A stretch of 64,000 bases of DNA from Pleurotus ostreatus/Saccharomyces cerevisiae fusant (GCA_024196135.1 JAMQCK010000079.1:21411-85410); one strand, 5' to 3'. Shown: positions 44,349 through 55,824, numbered from the stretch's first letter. Notes: generated from the letters alone by a model not told the origin. Made by a program: numbers and translations.

Positions 44349-45764
44349 TTAGCGTTGCTCAGTGTGGTCGGAGATGGTAGCGCGATATCTATCTGGCCCC
44401 GGACGCGCAACCAACGAGGACACGGCCTCGTCGTAGCTGTCATCCGGGTCGGAGGTGATGTTCAGTACATTCGAGTTTATGCGCATGGGCCGTCGCCGCC
44501 TTGTGAAGCGCAGACGGGAGAGCAGCAATGTCCCGATGGTGTGCGAAGGGCAAGCTTGAGCGGTCGAGGAGATGACGATGATGAGGGGATATATGGCCTG
44601 ATGGAGAGGTCGGTCGTGTAGGTAAACCTGTACGGATTGAAAGGCATACCGCGATAGAAGGTAAGATGTTGGACATCACTGCGCCGGGCGCGTATGGATT
44701 TGTCAATCCATAGGTAGCTGGCAAATCGGCAACTCCAACGAGAAAGGTGGCGATCTATCAGGCTCTTTAGCAAGCCAATGACCCTAGCGAGGGCGCGTCC
44801 TTACCCAGAAAGCAGCATAAAGAAGTCCCGATTCGACGGACAACAGCAGGATCTTCATCACCCGTACAGGCGCGCTCTTCTGCGGCAACGACGACTTGAC
44901 ATTCGTCCTATAGTCCCTGTAGCGCGGCGTTAGCTTCTGCTACATTTCAGGACATATCCATTTTCGACATACCAGACTTTGGCTGCAGTTATCCCAGTGG
45001 CGATGATGTTCGTCGTGATGATAGGTAGCGTGGAGAGCAGAAAGCGCGGCCATAGGACTGACTCTGGAGGCGTAACGGTGGTGACGGTTTCCTTCGAGCT
45101 GATGCTGATCAGGACGGCTTCAGCAATGCTACCCGCTGAGGTGGAGTGAGCTACCGCCTGGCGCATGACATGACCTGGAGGAGATGCACTGACCGATGGT
45201 CCCCAGCATGGACAGCGAAAGGATCATCTTGATCATCCTGCTCCCCGGCCACAGCACCCACGCGCGCCATACAACGACGGCGTCAGAGAGCACGCACTGC
45301 AAGGTCAAACATCTTGAGCGGACGTGCCCTGGGCTGAGGGAAGGTCCCCCAGATCTGCGACGTACGTTTATTCGGAAGAACACGACATAGGCGATACTGA
45401 GCCTTGCGGCCCGCGACAGAACGTCCGGCGTCTCCCCCAAGCATGTGAGGACGGCGATGCGAAAATTCAGAATAAACCAGATGGTGGACGATAGGAAAAT
45501 GGCGACGGTGGCTATGGGAAGAAAGCACCCTGACGACGTGCGACGTCTGAGTAGATGTTGGTCAATATTTCCTACTTTAGGCAGTGTGACTACTTACGCA
45601 AACATGGAAAGAGCGACGATGCATAGAGTAAGCAGAATCCCTGACGAAAATATCGTCAACGAATGACGACGCAGACATGTCCATTCAAACCACCCACCAT
45701 AGCCTACGGCATACCCAGCCACTTTGGGCGCCAACGCCTTGCAAGTGCCCAGGCGGGCGGACAT
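44349..45764 (-). CDS. Orphan 7-TM integral membrane protein (Agaricomycete family)
   Basis: Provisional start MSARLGTCKALAPKV at 45764; the first exon is uncertain. Membrane blocks are GILLTLCIVALSMFA, IATVAIFLSSTIWFILNF, SRAARLSIAYVVFFRIN, and CVLSDAVVVWRAWVLWPGSR, with the family hallmark D-A-V-V-V-W-R-A-W. MIKMILSLSMLGTI, RFLLSTLPIITTNIIATGI, RVMKILLLSVESGLLYAAFW and AIYPLIIVISSTAQ complete about seven helices. Short introns at 45548-45598, about 45310-45385, 45150-45192, about 44899-44954, about 44763-44812 and about 44591-44642 all restore frame. The soluble tail ends SDHTEQR, stop TAA at 44349. The pattern is that of a large uncharacterised mushroom 7-TM family, possibly receptor-like. 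No ligand or G-protein role can be read from sequence. Confidence 0.72.
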
Positions 45765-46553
45765 GGGGGCAGACGCATGCGAGCGGGCTCGCACACTGTC
45801 TCACTCAGCACCTATATATGCGCTGCGTCACCGTAGATCAGCCATCGTCGAAGCTGATGCACCGCGCCCAGGTCGCGCACGCAAAGTCCGCACCCATCAC
45901 CTTCTTCCGCACGGATGGGAGGGCCCGTCTGCCGTCCGTCATGATGCTCGCGTGATCCTTCCCACCTGGGCTAAACAGCAGCGGAGGGGCATTCATGCAG
46001 ACTCGGGGTAGCGCCGGCGCCGCGCATAGCCGCGGGTCGGGTCTTGCGATGGGTGAATGGCAGGTGATGCATCTCACCTCGGGAAAGCAGCACGCGGAGG
46101 GATCCTGGTACCTGTGCTTTGAGCCTTACTTGTATCAAGGACCGCCGCTGCGAGCACTGAAGGCAAAGGCACTACTGAGTGGGCTTCGATGAACCGAAAG
46201 AGTCCTACATCGCGAAGCGTAAGCACGGGTTGAGCGTGTGTAGTACTGCAGGGTCTCGGCTGTTTCATGACGCTGAGGCGCAGGACTGCCGCTTTATTGA
46301 GGACAAGCGAGGTCGCCGCCCATACTAGGTGGAGGACAAGCGACGGAATTAAGCGGTGACTTTATTTTGTTTGGCTATATTGATTGTCAGATGGAAAGCC
46401 GTCACGTGGGTAGGACCCACACCCACCTACACCCACCATCAAGAACTCGCGTTCATAGCGCCCTGCCCCGTGGGCTGCGATGACACCAGCTTGTGCGCCT
46501 CTTCGTCTGTTTGTGTCTGACGTCCACACATGCAACACCCTGGGAGGATGAGA
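45765..46553. other. Intergenic between 7-TM and cysteine-rich genes
   Basis: No gene recognised. Short open frames are shadows or chance. The stretch should contain the 7-TM promoter. CCCACACCCACCTACACCC near 46420 is a short low-complexity patch. Confidence 0.4.
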
Positions 46554-46750
46554 TCAACACCCTTCGGCAGTCAAAGTGCACGACGAACATGGTCCCCAAC
46601 ATGATAGAGCATCGCACCCTGAGGAATGTCAGCAAAGCAGGCATATATGGGGAAGCCATACGTACATCCAGTATCGTAACAGCAATCAGTGCATGCGCTG
46701 GGATTGCAGTCCAAACAGTCAAGGCAGCTTATGTCTCCCGGATCGCACAT
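46554..46750 (-). CDS. 49-residue, 12-cysteine small protein
   Basis: Starts MCDPGDISCLDCLDCNP at 46750. A 47-nt intron (GTACGT...CCTCAG) joins CCYDTG to WCDALSCWGPCSSCTLTAEG, followed by Cys and TGA at 46554-46556. The product is 49 residues with 12 Cys, few charged residues and a CLDCLDC start. No signal peptide is visible from this Met; the frame continues upstream with hydrophobic LIFFFSVVF, so a longer form cannot be excluded. Metal binding (metallothionein-like) or a disulfide-rich peptide are both possible. No known family is assigned. Confidence rests on the cysteine density kept on both sides of a canonical intron. Confidence 0.45.
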
Positions 46751-47157
46751 CGTCTTGAATACGCGCGAGTGAGGGTCGAAAACTACGGAAAAGAAGAAGA
46801 TTAGGGCTGAAGGTAGACTAGGCGATAGCACAGTCGTCAGCCTTTTGAGGGTCAGCGGACTCGCGCCTGTATGACACCAATGTCGATGGCACCTGTCCAA
46901 ACGTGATGCTGCCGGACGACGTGATATCCGACGTCGTCGAGGAGCGTAGAACGGATGTATAGAACATCAAGGAGGAGGCTGAAGATTGATGAGGGCTCAT
47001 CGAGGGCCGCCGAGGTGGTGCGTGTTTCTGTCGACTGAGGCGTGAGATATGTGCGAGAGAATCCGCGTTCTCGTTGATTTGTTCAGCTAATATACTAATA
47101 CACCTTCCCTAGGAGCATGAGCGATGGGCTCGGATTGGGAGACGACAAGGGACGCAC
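46751..47157. other. Intergenic between cysteine-rich gene and aminotransferase
   Basis: A 60-codon open frame at 46818-47000 (minus, MSPHQSSASSLMFYTS) could be leader or a missed exon of the small cysteine-rich gene. Otherwise nothing was seen. Confidence 0.35.
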
Positions 47158-49042
47158 TTATTGCTTCTTCGCCGGCACAAACTTCTCCAATTGCAGCTCC
47201 TCAATGACCTCCTCGCAAACCTCCTTCACGCCCCGCCCGACCTTCTCAAAGTCCTCCATCTAGTGAGCACTTCAGCACTCAAACCGTCAACTACTGACAT
47301 AAAATGACCACGCACCTCCAGCCACACCTGTCCACTAATCCGCAACCACAACCGCCCATTATGATAATACCTTGTCGGCCCCAAGTTGCGCTCCTCCAAA
47401 AGCTTGCGCTGGATCAGGCCCTGCACCTTCATCTGGAACGCGTACTCCTCTCTGCTAATCTCACCACCCGCACCGGGACCAATAACCCTCCCAAACGCCG
47501 GCAACGGCAGCGCCACATTTACCATGGACAGCTCCATCCCGCTGTCCTCGTCGGGGTACATCATCTCCGTCTGCAGGATCTCCGCGATGCGCTTGCCGCC
47601 TTCGAAGGCGAGCTTGTGAGTGTAGGCGTTGATGGCGGCCTCGCCGCCGAGCCAGGCGCGGAATTGGAGGGCTGGGAGGGCGGCGGCTGAGTATGCAGCG
47701 GAGGAGAAAGGGGGAGGTGGTCTGTGAGTAGTGGCTGACGAGGACTTACCCGCAGGAATAGTGAAGAAGTTCGACCAGTCGATCGTGGCGGTCACTGTAG
47801 GATGTCAACGGATCGGTCCGGTAGACGAGACGCGCATGTCTTACGATTGTGCTGTACGACGAAGCTATCCGAGGGCGACTCTCTATCCTTCGGCGATACA
47901 TAGTACGGCGAGACCGGGAAGGACGCCTTCACGATGCCTTGGTTCCTGTCGCGGTCACGGGATCAGTATACGCGACGCGTCAGTCGTGACACACGCGACG
48001 CAACACGGAGTACACGACAGCGCTCCTTCCCCTCCCCATCAAACCAACGCCACAACCACCCACTCACCTCTCTGGCACATAAAACACCGCCGCACCCCGC
48101 TTCGCATACATCCACTTGTGCGCGTTCGACACGAAGAAATCCGGATCCGCTTCCCTCAGTTTACCCTTCAGATCCACCTCTTGCCCGAGCGAGTGCGCGC
48201 CATCGACGACGGCGAGCGCGCCGTGGCGCTTCGCGATCTTGACCATGTCGACCCAGGGGTTGAGGATACCGGGGTTGGAGGAGATGGTGTCGATGATGGC
48301 GACGATTTTGCCGGTGGGGGTGGGTTTGGAGTTGGCGGTGGTAGAGTCAGGCGACGTGCGTTTGGACTCGGCGAGCGCCTGAATGTGGGCCTCCCAGTTG
48401 CGGAGGATATCCTCCTTCGTGGTGGGGTGGAGAAGGGGGAAGTGGGAGATGCTGGGGTGCGGCGCTTTGTCGTGAATGAACTTCACAGCGGCGTCGACGG
48501 CGTAGTAGGTGGTGGTGGCTGGTGCGGGTCGTCAGTACAGTATTACGACGGAGCTTGGGGAGATGTGAATGAGAAGCGACAGGACTGAATGAATATGCAC
48601 TAATCACGATGGTATCCTCCGGCGCCCACTCGATGTTCCAGAGCACCGTGTTCACGCCATGCGAAGCGTTGTGCACGATGACGACCTCGCTGGGCTTCAC
48701 GCCGATGAAGTCTGCAAGCTGTTCGCGGATCTTAGCGAGCATGGGCTTGACGGCGACGCGGTCGAAATAGTCTGGGTTGCGCTCGATCTTGCGGCCGAGG
48801 TCGAACGCGAACTCCATGACAGAGGAGGGGCACGAGCCATAAGAACCTGTGGTGGATATCAGTCCCTTTACAATTGAACGCGATATGTAGGAAAGAGAGG
48901 AGAGCGCACCATGATTGAGGTTCACGTAGTCGGGGTCGAGGGCGAAATATTCCTTTAGGGCATGCCCGAACTTGGGAGGTGGTTTCTGAGTGAGAGTATG
49001 AATTTCGGAGTTGGGAACGAATGCTTGAAGTTCGGGGAACAT
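47158..49042 (-). CDS. Class V aminotransferase-fold PLP enzyme (isopenicillin N epimerase-like)
   Basis: Starts MFPELQAFVPNSEIHTL at 49042. Blocks in order are FGHALKEYFALDPDYVNLNH, YGSCPSSVMEFAFDLGRKI, and IREQLADFIGVKPSEVVIVH, then NASHGVNTVLWNIEW. Next are GKIVAIIDTISSNPGILNPW, VVDGAHSLGQEVDLKG (cofactor Asp) and DFFVSNAHKWMYAKRGAAVF with the Schiff-base Lys. The C-terminal domain has WLGGEAAINAYTHKLAFEGG and RYYHNGRLWLRISGQVWLE. The short last exon is EDFEKVGRGVKEVCEEVIEE, ending VPAKKQ with TAA at 47158. Introns lie near 48852-48910, 48519-48605, 47930-48065 (two), 47690-47750 and 47262-47315. These fungal enzymes resemble isopenicillin-N epimerase and cysteine desulfurases; real substrate unknown. 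A TATATA at 49080-49085 lies just upstream. Confidence 0.88.
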
Positions 49043-50176
49043 GATGGGTTAGAGAAAGAGAGGTGCGCAGGTGCGGTAATATATACGGTCGCGGTTGCTG
49101 AGGAATGACTCGGGCGAAGGCGTCAGGAACCCCGATGAAGGTATAAGCGATCTCACGGTGATCAGTCGCAATGGCGGTCGTTAGATAGAAGGATCATTCT
49201 CCTGATAGAGGACGGAGGATCAGCGGGGCATGGGGCTGTGTACTGACCATGATCCCGCCCAAGTCCACCTCGCGACGACTCTGGCTGGTAGACCTCGCGA
49301 GCGGTTGAGTGTGCGCAAAGAAGCATAGTTACTGAATGGATCATGCCATCCGAGGGAAAGAAGCGATGCAAACGCATTGACAGGAATGCCGTAGGAGACC
49401 GCAAAGTATTCAGGAATTAGGAGAAGAACTGCGAGCGCAGCTTCCTGCATGACATTGAGGGCTGGGCGAGAAGAATCCCTTCTTTCTTATCGGAAGCATC
49501 TGGAAGAATGCACAAGAGCGAGGTATATACGAGTATGGTGAACAGACATGGTGGTAGAGAGCAAGTCGCAGCAAACAGAGCACAACACATTTAGGCGCCC
49601 GTTCGGCAGTCGGCATCCCGGGAAAAGCCGTAAAGTGACGTGACCCCGCGTGACGTCAGTTCAACCTTCCGAATTCCGAATCCGACATCTGAGTCCGCCC
49701 CCCGCCTCGGCCCCCTCTTGCCCCGCTGACCGGCATGCGGCTTGCCCTGCCCGCCTCGGACGCGGCGTAAAGACAGCGGGCATGAGCTCCTCCCCTCTGG
49801 CCTATGGACGTACGTCCCGAGATCCTCCTTACGCTGGGTCTACCGTGGCCCATTCGTGTGTATTCTTCCGAATCTTCCAGCCAGCTTGGATTACGAGGCC
49901 TCCGAGTCTCGAATATTACTCGACGTTCCGCGCTCATCCTCCGATGAGGACTTCCCCGTCCGAAGACAGCGGCGAACAGCCAATCTCAGTCAAGGACCAG
50001 CTGACGGCCTCGGCCACGCAGGTTCCGATTCAATTGGCCTTTTGGCCTCGAAAATGCACTGGATGTCTCTCCCCCACATGCGCGTGAAACGCGTCCTCGA
50101 CCACGAGCTGCTTGATCGACGCCCTTGACAGGGTCGATGCGGATGGAGGCCCGCCACGATCAGCCGTGGCGGCGGG
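49043..50176. other. 1.1 kb divergent spacer
   Basis: Holds the aminotransferase promoter (TATATA at 49080-49085 near its start) and the upstream region of the secreted protein. The minus-strand frame 49220-49450 opens MQEAALAVLLLIPEYFAVSY, superficially signal-like, but no continuing exons were found. The frame 49742-50128 plus has no protein character. Confidence 0.4.
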
Positions 50177-50184
50177 TATATAAA
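50177..50184 (+). promoter_or_regulatory. TATA box of the secreted cysteine-rich protein
   Basis: TATATAAA in GGCGGGTATATAAACCGC, 111 bp before the ATG at 50295, with a pyrimidine-rich leader between. It is the strongest TATA element assigned to a gene in the window and suggests high or regulated expression. Confidence 0.7.
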
Positions 50185-50294
50185 CCGCTAGGCGCAAGCT
50201 GGTACCCTTGCGGTTTCGCCTTTCGTACTTCCCTCACAAACCCACCTCACATCACCCTATTCGTTCATCCACCTTCACGACTTACGTGCACATC

Positions 50295-51077
50295 ATGTTC
50301 AACCTCCGCAACATCATCCTCGCCACCCTCCTCGCGGCCCCTGCGCTCGCGGCCTCTGTCGCCCCTCGCGCGGCTGCCGACAACATCGTTTACGTTACGG
50401 ACAAGGACAACTTCTGGTATGCATACTAGCTCCCATTGCTCGGTGCCCTCGCTAACCCCATCGCTCTCAGCATGATCATGCCCCGTGACAAGCACACCAA
50501 CATCGGTGACAGCGAGCACCCCGGCGGCATGAAGACATTCTGCTCCCCGTCCGGCCGGTACGACAAGTCACAGGGCCCGCTGCCCGCCGACTTCTGGACG
50601 AACGTCAAGTTCAAGTCCGGCAACGGGCGCAATGGCGGGCGCTATGCTCAGCGTGCGTACTTTTTCTCGAGGGGCTATTGAGCGCGAGGTGCTGACAAGA
50701 GATATAGTGACGGGCTGCATCGACCCGACGAAGCTCAAGCGCTTGAACCCCGATGACGCTGGCGGCCAGTACGACTCCAGCGGCGGCGTCAACGGCCAGG
50801 GGAACCCTCAGGGCAGCGTCTGCCTTGGGTGAGTCGGGTCGACCTCCATTGTGCTTCGATGAAGCTGACGGCCTTGCTAGCTACAACCACTACGTCGAGC
50901 TCGTCGAGCCCGCGGGCAACCGTGCTTGCATCAAGTGCTGCGACGACCCGGCTGACTGCCCGGTCGACAAAGGTACGTTCTTTCGCCTAGTATGACCGCG
51001 CGCCTGACTGACCTGCCTGCGCAGACACCCAGGGCTGCCCGAACGTCATCCCAGGAAACTACTTCTGGTGCAACTGA
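50295..51077 (+). CDS. Conserved secreted cysteine-rich basidiomycete protein
   Basis: Starts MFNLRNIILATLLAAPALAA at 50295, a clear signal peptide. Spliced blocks are DNIVYVTDKDNFCMIMPRDK, HTNIGDSEHPGGMKTFCSPS, DFWTNVKFKSGNGRNGGRYA, LTGCIDPTKLKRLNPDDAGG, GSVCLGYNHYVELVEPAGNR, and CIKCCDDPADCPVDKDTQGC. It ends NVIPGNYFWCN with TGA at 51075. The introns (about 50418-50471, 50654-50707, 50829-50881, 50971-51026) restore frame cleanly. About ten Cys and many Gly/Asp suggest a disulfide-stabilised extracellular fold. Proteins of this type recur in wood- and litter-decay fungi. No enzymatic motif is visible and the function is unknown. Confidence 0.85.
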
Positions 51078-51420
51078 AGAGACAATTGACGAGACAATTC
51101 TCATCATTTACGACCCGTAATGGACTTACCAACAAGGACTTTGACTGTGTACGGACTATTACGACACACTGTACTGTAGATCTACTATTGGTATTCTGTT
51201 AATCCACTGTGAAATTTGTTTGCAACATCTGGCGACGATGCAACTCGGTTTGAGAGGTGAGGCGCCACCTTAAGCGCCCGTCCGGCTAAACGGGCCGGTC
51301 GAGCCGCAGCTATCGTCTGGCGCTTATCTCGTTGACGACCTTATGGCCATGACCTGCTATTCCTCCATGAATAGCCCTCACCTATCTCACCACCTACCGC
51401 GACCTCCAGGTTGACCCGGG
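51078..51420. other. Intergenic before the amidohydrolase
   Basis: Contains the 3' end of the secreted protein gene and the promoter side of the amidohydrolase. No element recognised. Confidence 0.4.
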
Positions 51421-53113
51421 ATGAAGATGGAGGTTACAAAGCTCTACACGAATGCTATTTTCGACTCCGTCGCCCGCAAGTTCGTCACCGACCAGGTCAT
51501 TACGGTGTCGACGAAGTATGGAATTCTACTGGACGTCAAGCCGTATAACATAGTACTGTTCAACACTCTTGCCGAGCAAGATGAGGCGCAGGGGATTAAG
51601 GTGCTGGACTTGAGGGACCTTACGATCCTCCCTGGGTTCGTGGATGTTCATGTTCATAGTGCGTCTTCCTCTTCCCTCCCTCCCCTACTCGCGCTCAAAC
51701 ATTACACCTGCATACCAGTGTTCCTCCACGCCTACAATGAAGTATCCTGGACGGACCAAAACACGCAGGAGAACGTGATCGAGCGCACGATCCGCGCCAC
51801 CGTCGCCGCAAAGAAGACCCTGCTCTCCGGCTTCACCACCGTGCGCGATCTGGGCACCGAGGGGGCGGGGGACGCGGATATTTCGCTGAGGAAGTGCATT
51901 TCGGAGGGTATCATCCCGGGCCCGAGATACTTCACTGCGAATCGTGCAATTGTGAGCACGGGCGCTTATGGTGCGTGATGATGCGGGCAGAGAGAAGGGG
52001 AGCTGACTGGGCTTCGCAGGTCCGAAGAGCAATGTGCATCTCAATCAAGAAGGCGTGGAGGGCGTCACGGGCGCAGAGGCGGCGAGCGGACCTCAGGCGT
52101 GCGCCGAGGCTGCCCGCAGGCAAATAGGCGCGGGCGCGGACTGGATAAAGGTGCGTCCATCTCCAATCCCTTTGCGAGTGCTGCGCTGACCTCCATTAGC
52201 TCTATGCCGACTACCGTCCCCTCGGCCGCCAAGCACCCGCGTTCCCTGGCCGCGCCACACTGAACCTCCCCCTCTTCACGCGCGATGAGATGGCCGCCAT
52301 CATCGACACCGCTCACGCGTATGGTGTCCGGGTAGCTGCCCATGCATCGAATTACGCGTCTATCGCAACCCTCTTACCTCTGGGCATCGACAGCGTCGAG
52401 CACGGATATGGCATCTGCACGCCCACGCCGTCCCCATTCCAAAACGTACTGAGTGCGCCGGCTGGATACCCCTCCCCGCTCTCAGCAGAAGAGGAGGATC
52501 TTACCCTCCTACGCGCCCTCCGCGATTCGACTACAACGTGGGTCCCTACGCTCTCAGTCATGTACACCCACTCGGAGACGGACAACATATCCCGGCAGCG
52601 CTGGAAGACGCTCGTGCGCGCCTTCCAGGCTGCCCTGCGCGAGGGATTGGACGAGCATATTGCGTGCGGGGGTGATACGGGACCATTTCCTCACGGAGAC
52701 AACGCGCTCGAGATGCAACTTATGCGTCGTCTGGGTGCACCATGGGAGAAAGTACTTCAGTGGGGAACTTTCGGAGGCTACAGATGTATCGCTGGCGGCA
52801 AAGTCGGTGAGTTTACGCATGTCTGTGATGCAGTCTGTATGCTCACGCACCCGGTTTCGCAGACCCAGATGCGAAGTCGGGCGTTCAGCTAGTAGACGAG
52901 GTCATCGCTGGCATCCAGCAAGGGACGCTGGGTCCGAACGAGATTCCGTTCGGCGCGCTTCGTCCTGGCTGGGCAGCGGATATTGTCGGCGTGCGCGGCG
53001 TATTGAATGGATCTGTGGACGAGTTCGAGAAGGCGGTGGCGAAGGACTCGATATCCTTCGTCATGAAGGCGGGCGTGGTGTATAAAACCGATGGCAAGGA
53101 GGTTGTGTCATGA
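51421..53113 (+). CDS. Amidohydrolase-superfamily protein (imidazolonepropionase-like)
   Basis: Starts MKMEVTKLYTNAIFDSVARK at 51421. The HxH metal site is in LTILPGFVDVHVH, which ends exon 1 at 51658. Exon 2 has FLHAYNEVSWTDQNTQENVI, KKTLLSGFTTVRDLGTEGAG and SEGIIPGPRYFTANRAI. Exon 3 has GPKSNVHLNQEGVEGVTGAE. The Lys of GAGADWIKLYADYRP fits the metal-bridging carboxylated Lys. HAYGVRVAAHASNYASIATL and GIDSVEHGYGIC supply two His, and HIACGGDTGPFPHGDNALEM the Asp. The C-terminus is GTLGPNEIPFGALRPGWAAD, ending TDGKEVVS with TGA at 53111. No signal peptide. The substrate could be a dipeptide-like or ring amide. The full set of metal ligands suggests an active enzyme. Confidence 0.9.
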
Positions 53114-53128
53114 ATATATTTATTGGAG

Positions 53129-53280
53129 TCTTTCCAGAGCGGACATGCACCTGAATCCATGAGCAAACTATCGACAACATCAATGATGTCCTGGTTTGGG
53201 CCACAGTTTATCGCGTCGGCTTCTCGATGGTCGAGGACCTCCCGCAGCAGCACTACCACCCTTCTGTCGAGCTTCCACAT
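53129..53280 (-). pseudogene. Truncated N-terminal copy of a MYND protein
   Basis: The frame reads MWKLDRRVVVLLREVLDHRE, continuing NCGPNQDIIDVVDSLLMDSG. This aligns with the start of the intact MYND gene (MVKFDKKVLIGLRKVLAQHK, then LGPNGHILYDAMADTVSSGG). The similarity covers about 50 residues and then stops beside the 3' end of the amidohydrolase on the opposite strand. No MYND finger or later part was found. A partial duplicate cut short by rearrangement is the likely origin. Confidence 0.55.
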
Positions 53281-53540
53281 GGCCAAACAACATCGCAAGA
53301 TCGAGTAAAGCGGCGCGACTGTGAGGTCCAAGTTCGAATTGCTGGACTGATCGGTGCCCCTACTTCCACGTGTTACTTGTGGCGCGGTACAGCAAGTAGC
53401 ACAAACGCCCACATCGACGTACCAAGTTTCGCGGGCCGGGAGACAAGTTTACAAGAGTGAAAGAAGAGACGCCGAATACATTATCATACAATTTCAGCAG
53501 GTCTGTGTGTGATCAAGGACTTAACTTGCGAACACCAACA

Positions 53541-55632
53541 TCAGTACGTCGACCGCCTATACTCCAGCGTGTCTGGCGCCCCCCATGGATCCTCGTCAGG
53601 CCCCCATACTTCAAGACACCGATCACATCGCTGGCCGAGCTTCTCCAGCTCCCTGCACTTCGGTGGCCTGCCCTGTACGCGAGCCACGCACACCGCATGG
53701 TCTTTGCACGTCTCGAAGTGCTCCGCCCTGTCTCGAAGCTCCCACATCGTGATCACCATCACCTCGACGAGTGGCGGAGGCCGCTCCTGGCGGTGCGTAG
53801 GGGGCAGCTGTGCGGTGACGTATATCCTCGTATTTTCCTCGTAGCTGCGGTTGGGATCGTAGTCGTCCTTTCCATGCCCGGGGTACAGCTGTATGCCAAC
53901 CCCCGGCGGGACCTCGTCGAGGCGGACGCAGAGCGCGACGACGCAGGTGACATCGTCCGCGGGTAGCGTCTCCCGTTGGTGTTCTATGATGGTGTTGAGG
54001 ATTTTCTGGCCGCATTCATGAATGAACTTCTTTGCGAGGAGCTTGATAAAGTGCGCCTCCCTGGGCTTCACATATCCCCTGTCTGCGATCTCGTCAGCCA
54101 TCATGATCCGAGCGCCCTATCACACACAACCTACCAGTGCGTATAACCGGCTCTATCCTCGTGAAACGACCGTCGGTGGTCCTTCTAATCAAGGAGCAAA
54201 AGCACCTGTGCATGCGCCAGTGCTGTTTTTGGCAGGCCTCCGAGCAGTAATACGCCTTGTAGCACCCACAACACTTGACGCGCGTACCCTCAAGCTGTCC
54301 ATTGGCAGGGCATCGCTGACAGAGAATCAGCAACGAGCCCGGCACGCAAGGATCAGCACTTACCCAGTTATGGCATCTGGGCTTGAAGATCTCCTCCACA
54401 AGAGCGCATCGCTTCATCATCTCCTCGTGAGCGCCGACCCATTGGGGGAATATATTCACGTATTCCTCTTCTAGACAGCCGGCGGTCTGGAAAGACTGAC
54501 CTTCGCGGTATCTCTGGAAAGCGATCGCGACGGGAAGATATGCGCTCCAGGTAGCAAGTGTGAAGAATAGCCTGATAAGGGTTCCCCTTTTACTGCACGA
54601 CACCTTCGACTCTCGGCGCCATAGGGACGCGGCCAGAGGGAACACGCCGGCCTTCAGTGACCAGGCGATAGAGCGATGCTCCCAGTCCCAGAAGGAGGTG
54701 AGGAGGTCCAATGCGAAGCAGGCGACATCGTTGCCCCCCGGGAAGCCATGGAGTTTCCGCGCGACATCGACCACTGCGACAACGTCACGCTCACGAACTC
54801 TGGTTACGCCCATGCCCACGAAGAAGCGGTTGAGCTCCTCGAGCTGCGTCTGGATCCCGCTGAGAGCTTCCCGCATGAAGAACTCCCGCGTCTTGCGCGA
54901 TACGCTCGACGTGAAGTCGATGTACTGCGTGATACCGAGTATGATGAATCGGTGCACACGATCCGACCTGTGGTCAACCGCGGCTAATGCCTCCCAGACG
55001 CAATCGTGGTCGTAATCGTCTTCGTTGCCCGTGGGCACGGCGGGTTTAGCCATGAAGAAAATGGCCTGGTTTACCCGCGTCATCCAGTAGCCGTAGTCCC
55101 AGATCATCTCTTCGTCGTCCTTCTTCAGCCACAGGCAGCACCATAGCGTCATAGTCCACACATGCACCTGCGTGCTCCGCTCGAGCAGGTCCGCTAGGTG
55201 CTTCTTCAAGCGAAAGAAATGGCGCAGGAGGTTTATAGAGACGCGGAAGTAGGCGCGATCAAGAGGGAGAGGTCCCTTCGATGGAAGCGAAAACTCTAGC
55301 CAGTTGATGATGTCGAACCACCCGTCGCGCAGGGGGCCCAGCACCAAGTTCGCCGTCTGAGGCGACTGGGAGTTCTCGACCCATGTCAGGATAGCCTCGA
55401 GACTCACGAGGGCCGACAGCCCCGCGCGTACGGTGGGGTGGTCTGAGCGCCAGCAGGCAGCTGGAAGAGAGAAGGGATCGGTCGAGAGAGCGCTGAAGTC
55501 GCCACCGCTTGATACAGTGTCCGCCATTGCATCGTACAAAATGTGCCCGTTCGGACCCAGCGTTTCCGGATTTTTGTGCTGCGCGAGTACCTTTCGCAGC
55601 CCAATCAATACCTTCTTGTCGAACTTGACCAT
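53541..55632 (-). CDS. MYND-type zinc-finger protein
   Basis: The frame is open from 55788, but MVKFDKKVLIGLRKVLAQHK at 55632 is the better start. A long all-helical region of about 400 residues follows (SLEAILTWVENSQSPQTANL, LLRHFFRLKKHLADLLER, FIILGITQYIDFTSSVSR). The MYND finger follows near residue 455: CQRCPANGQLEGTRVKCCGC, then YYCSEACQKQHWRMH ending in HRCFC. A 52-nt intron (54072-54123) joins RIEPVIRT to DRGYVKPREAHFIKLLAKKF. The C-terminal 180 residues contain IIEHQRETLPADDVTCVVAL and a Cys-rich end (CKDHAVCVARVQG, LGQRCDRCLEVWG). These mushroom MYND proteins are abundant and uncharacterised; protein-protein interaction is the general MYND role. Confidence 0.82.
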
Positions 55633-55824
55633 GCCGCGAGCTATCCTTTGCAGCAGGATATGTGAGATAGAAGTTGAAGTCGAGTGATAAGGATCGATAA
55701 TCCCACCGCGCGACCATGTGCGACTTTGATAGGAGAGAAGTCCCACGGCCAGCGGCCATAAACTACTGTAAAGCGACAAAACCATCAAGTAGCTGCAGGA
55801 ATTCGCAAGGCAGCGTGGCAGCCA

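Noticed and set aside
49220..49450. Minus-strand frame with a signal-like N-terminus
   Set aside because: No further exons, no family features and no conserved downstream frame.
53457..53966. Plus-strand frames opposite the MYND C-terminal exon
   Set aside because: Antisense shadows; the minus strand continues the MYND protein across a canonical intron.
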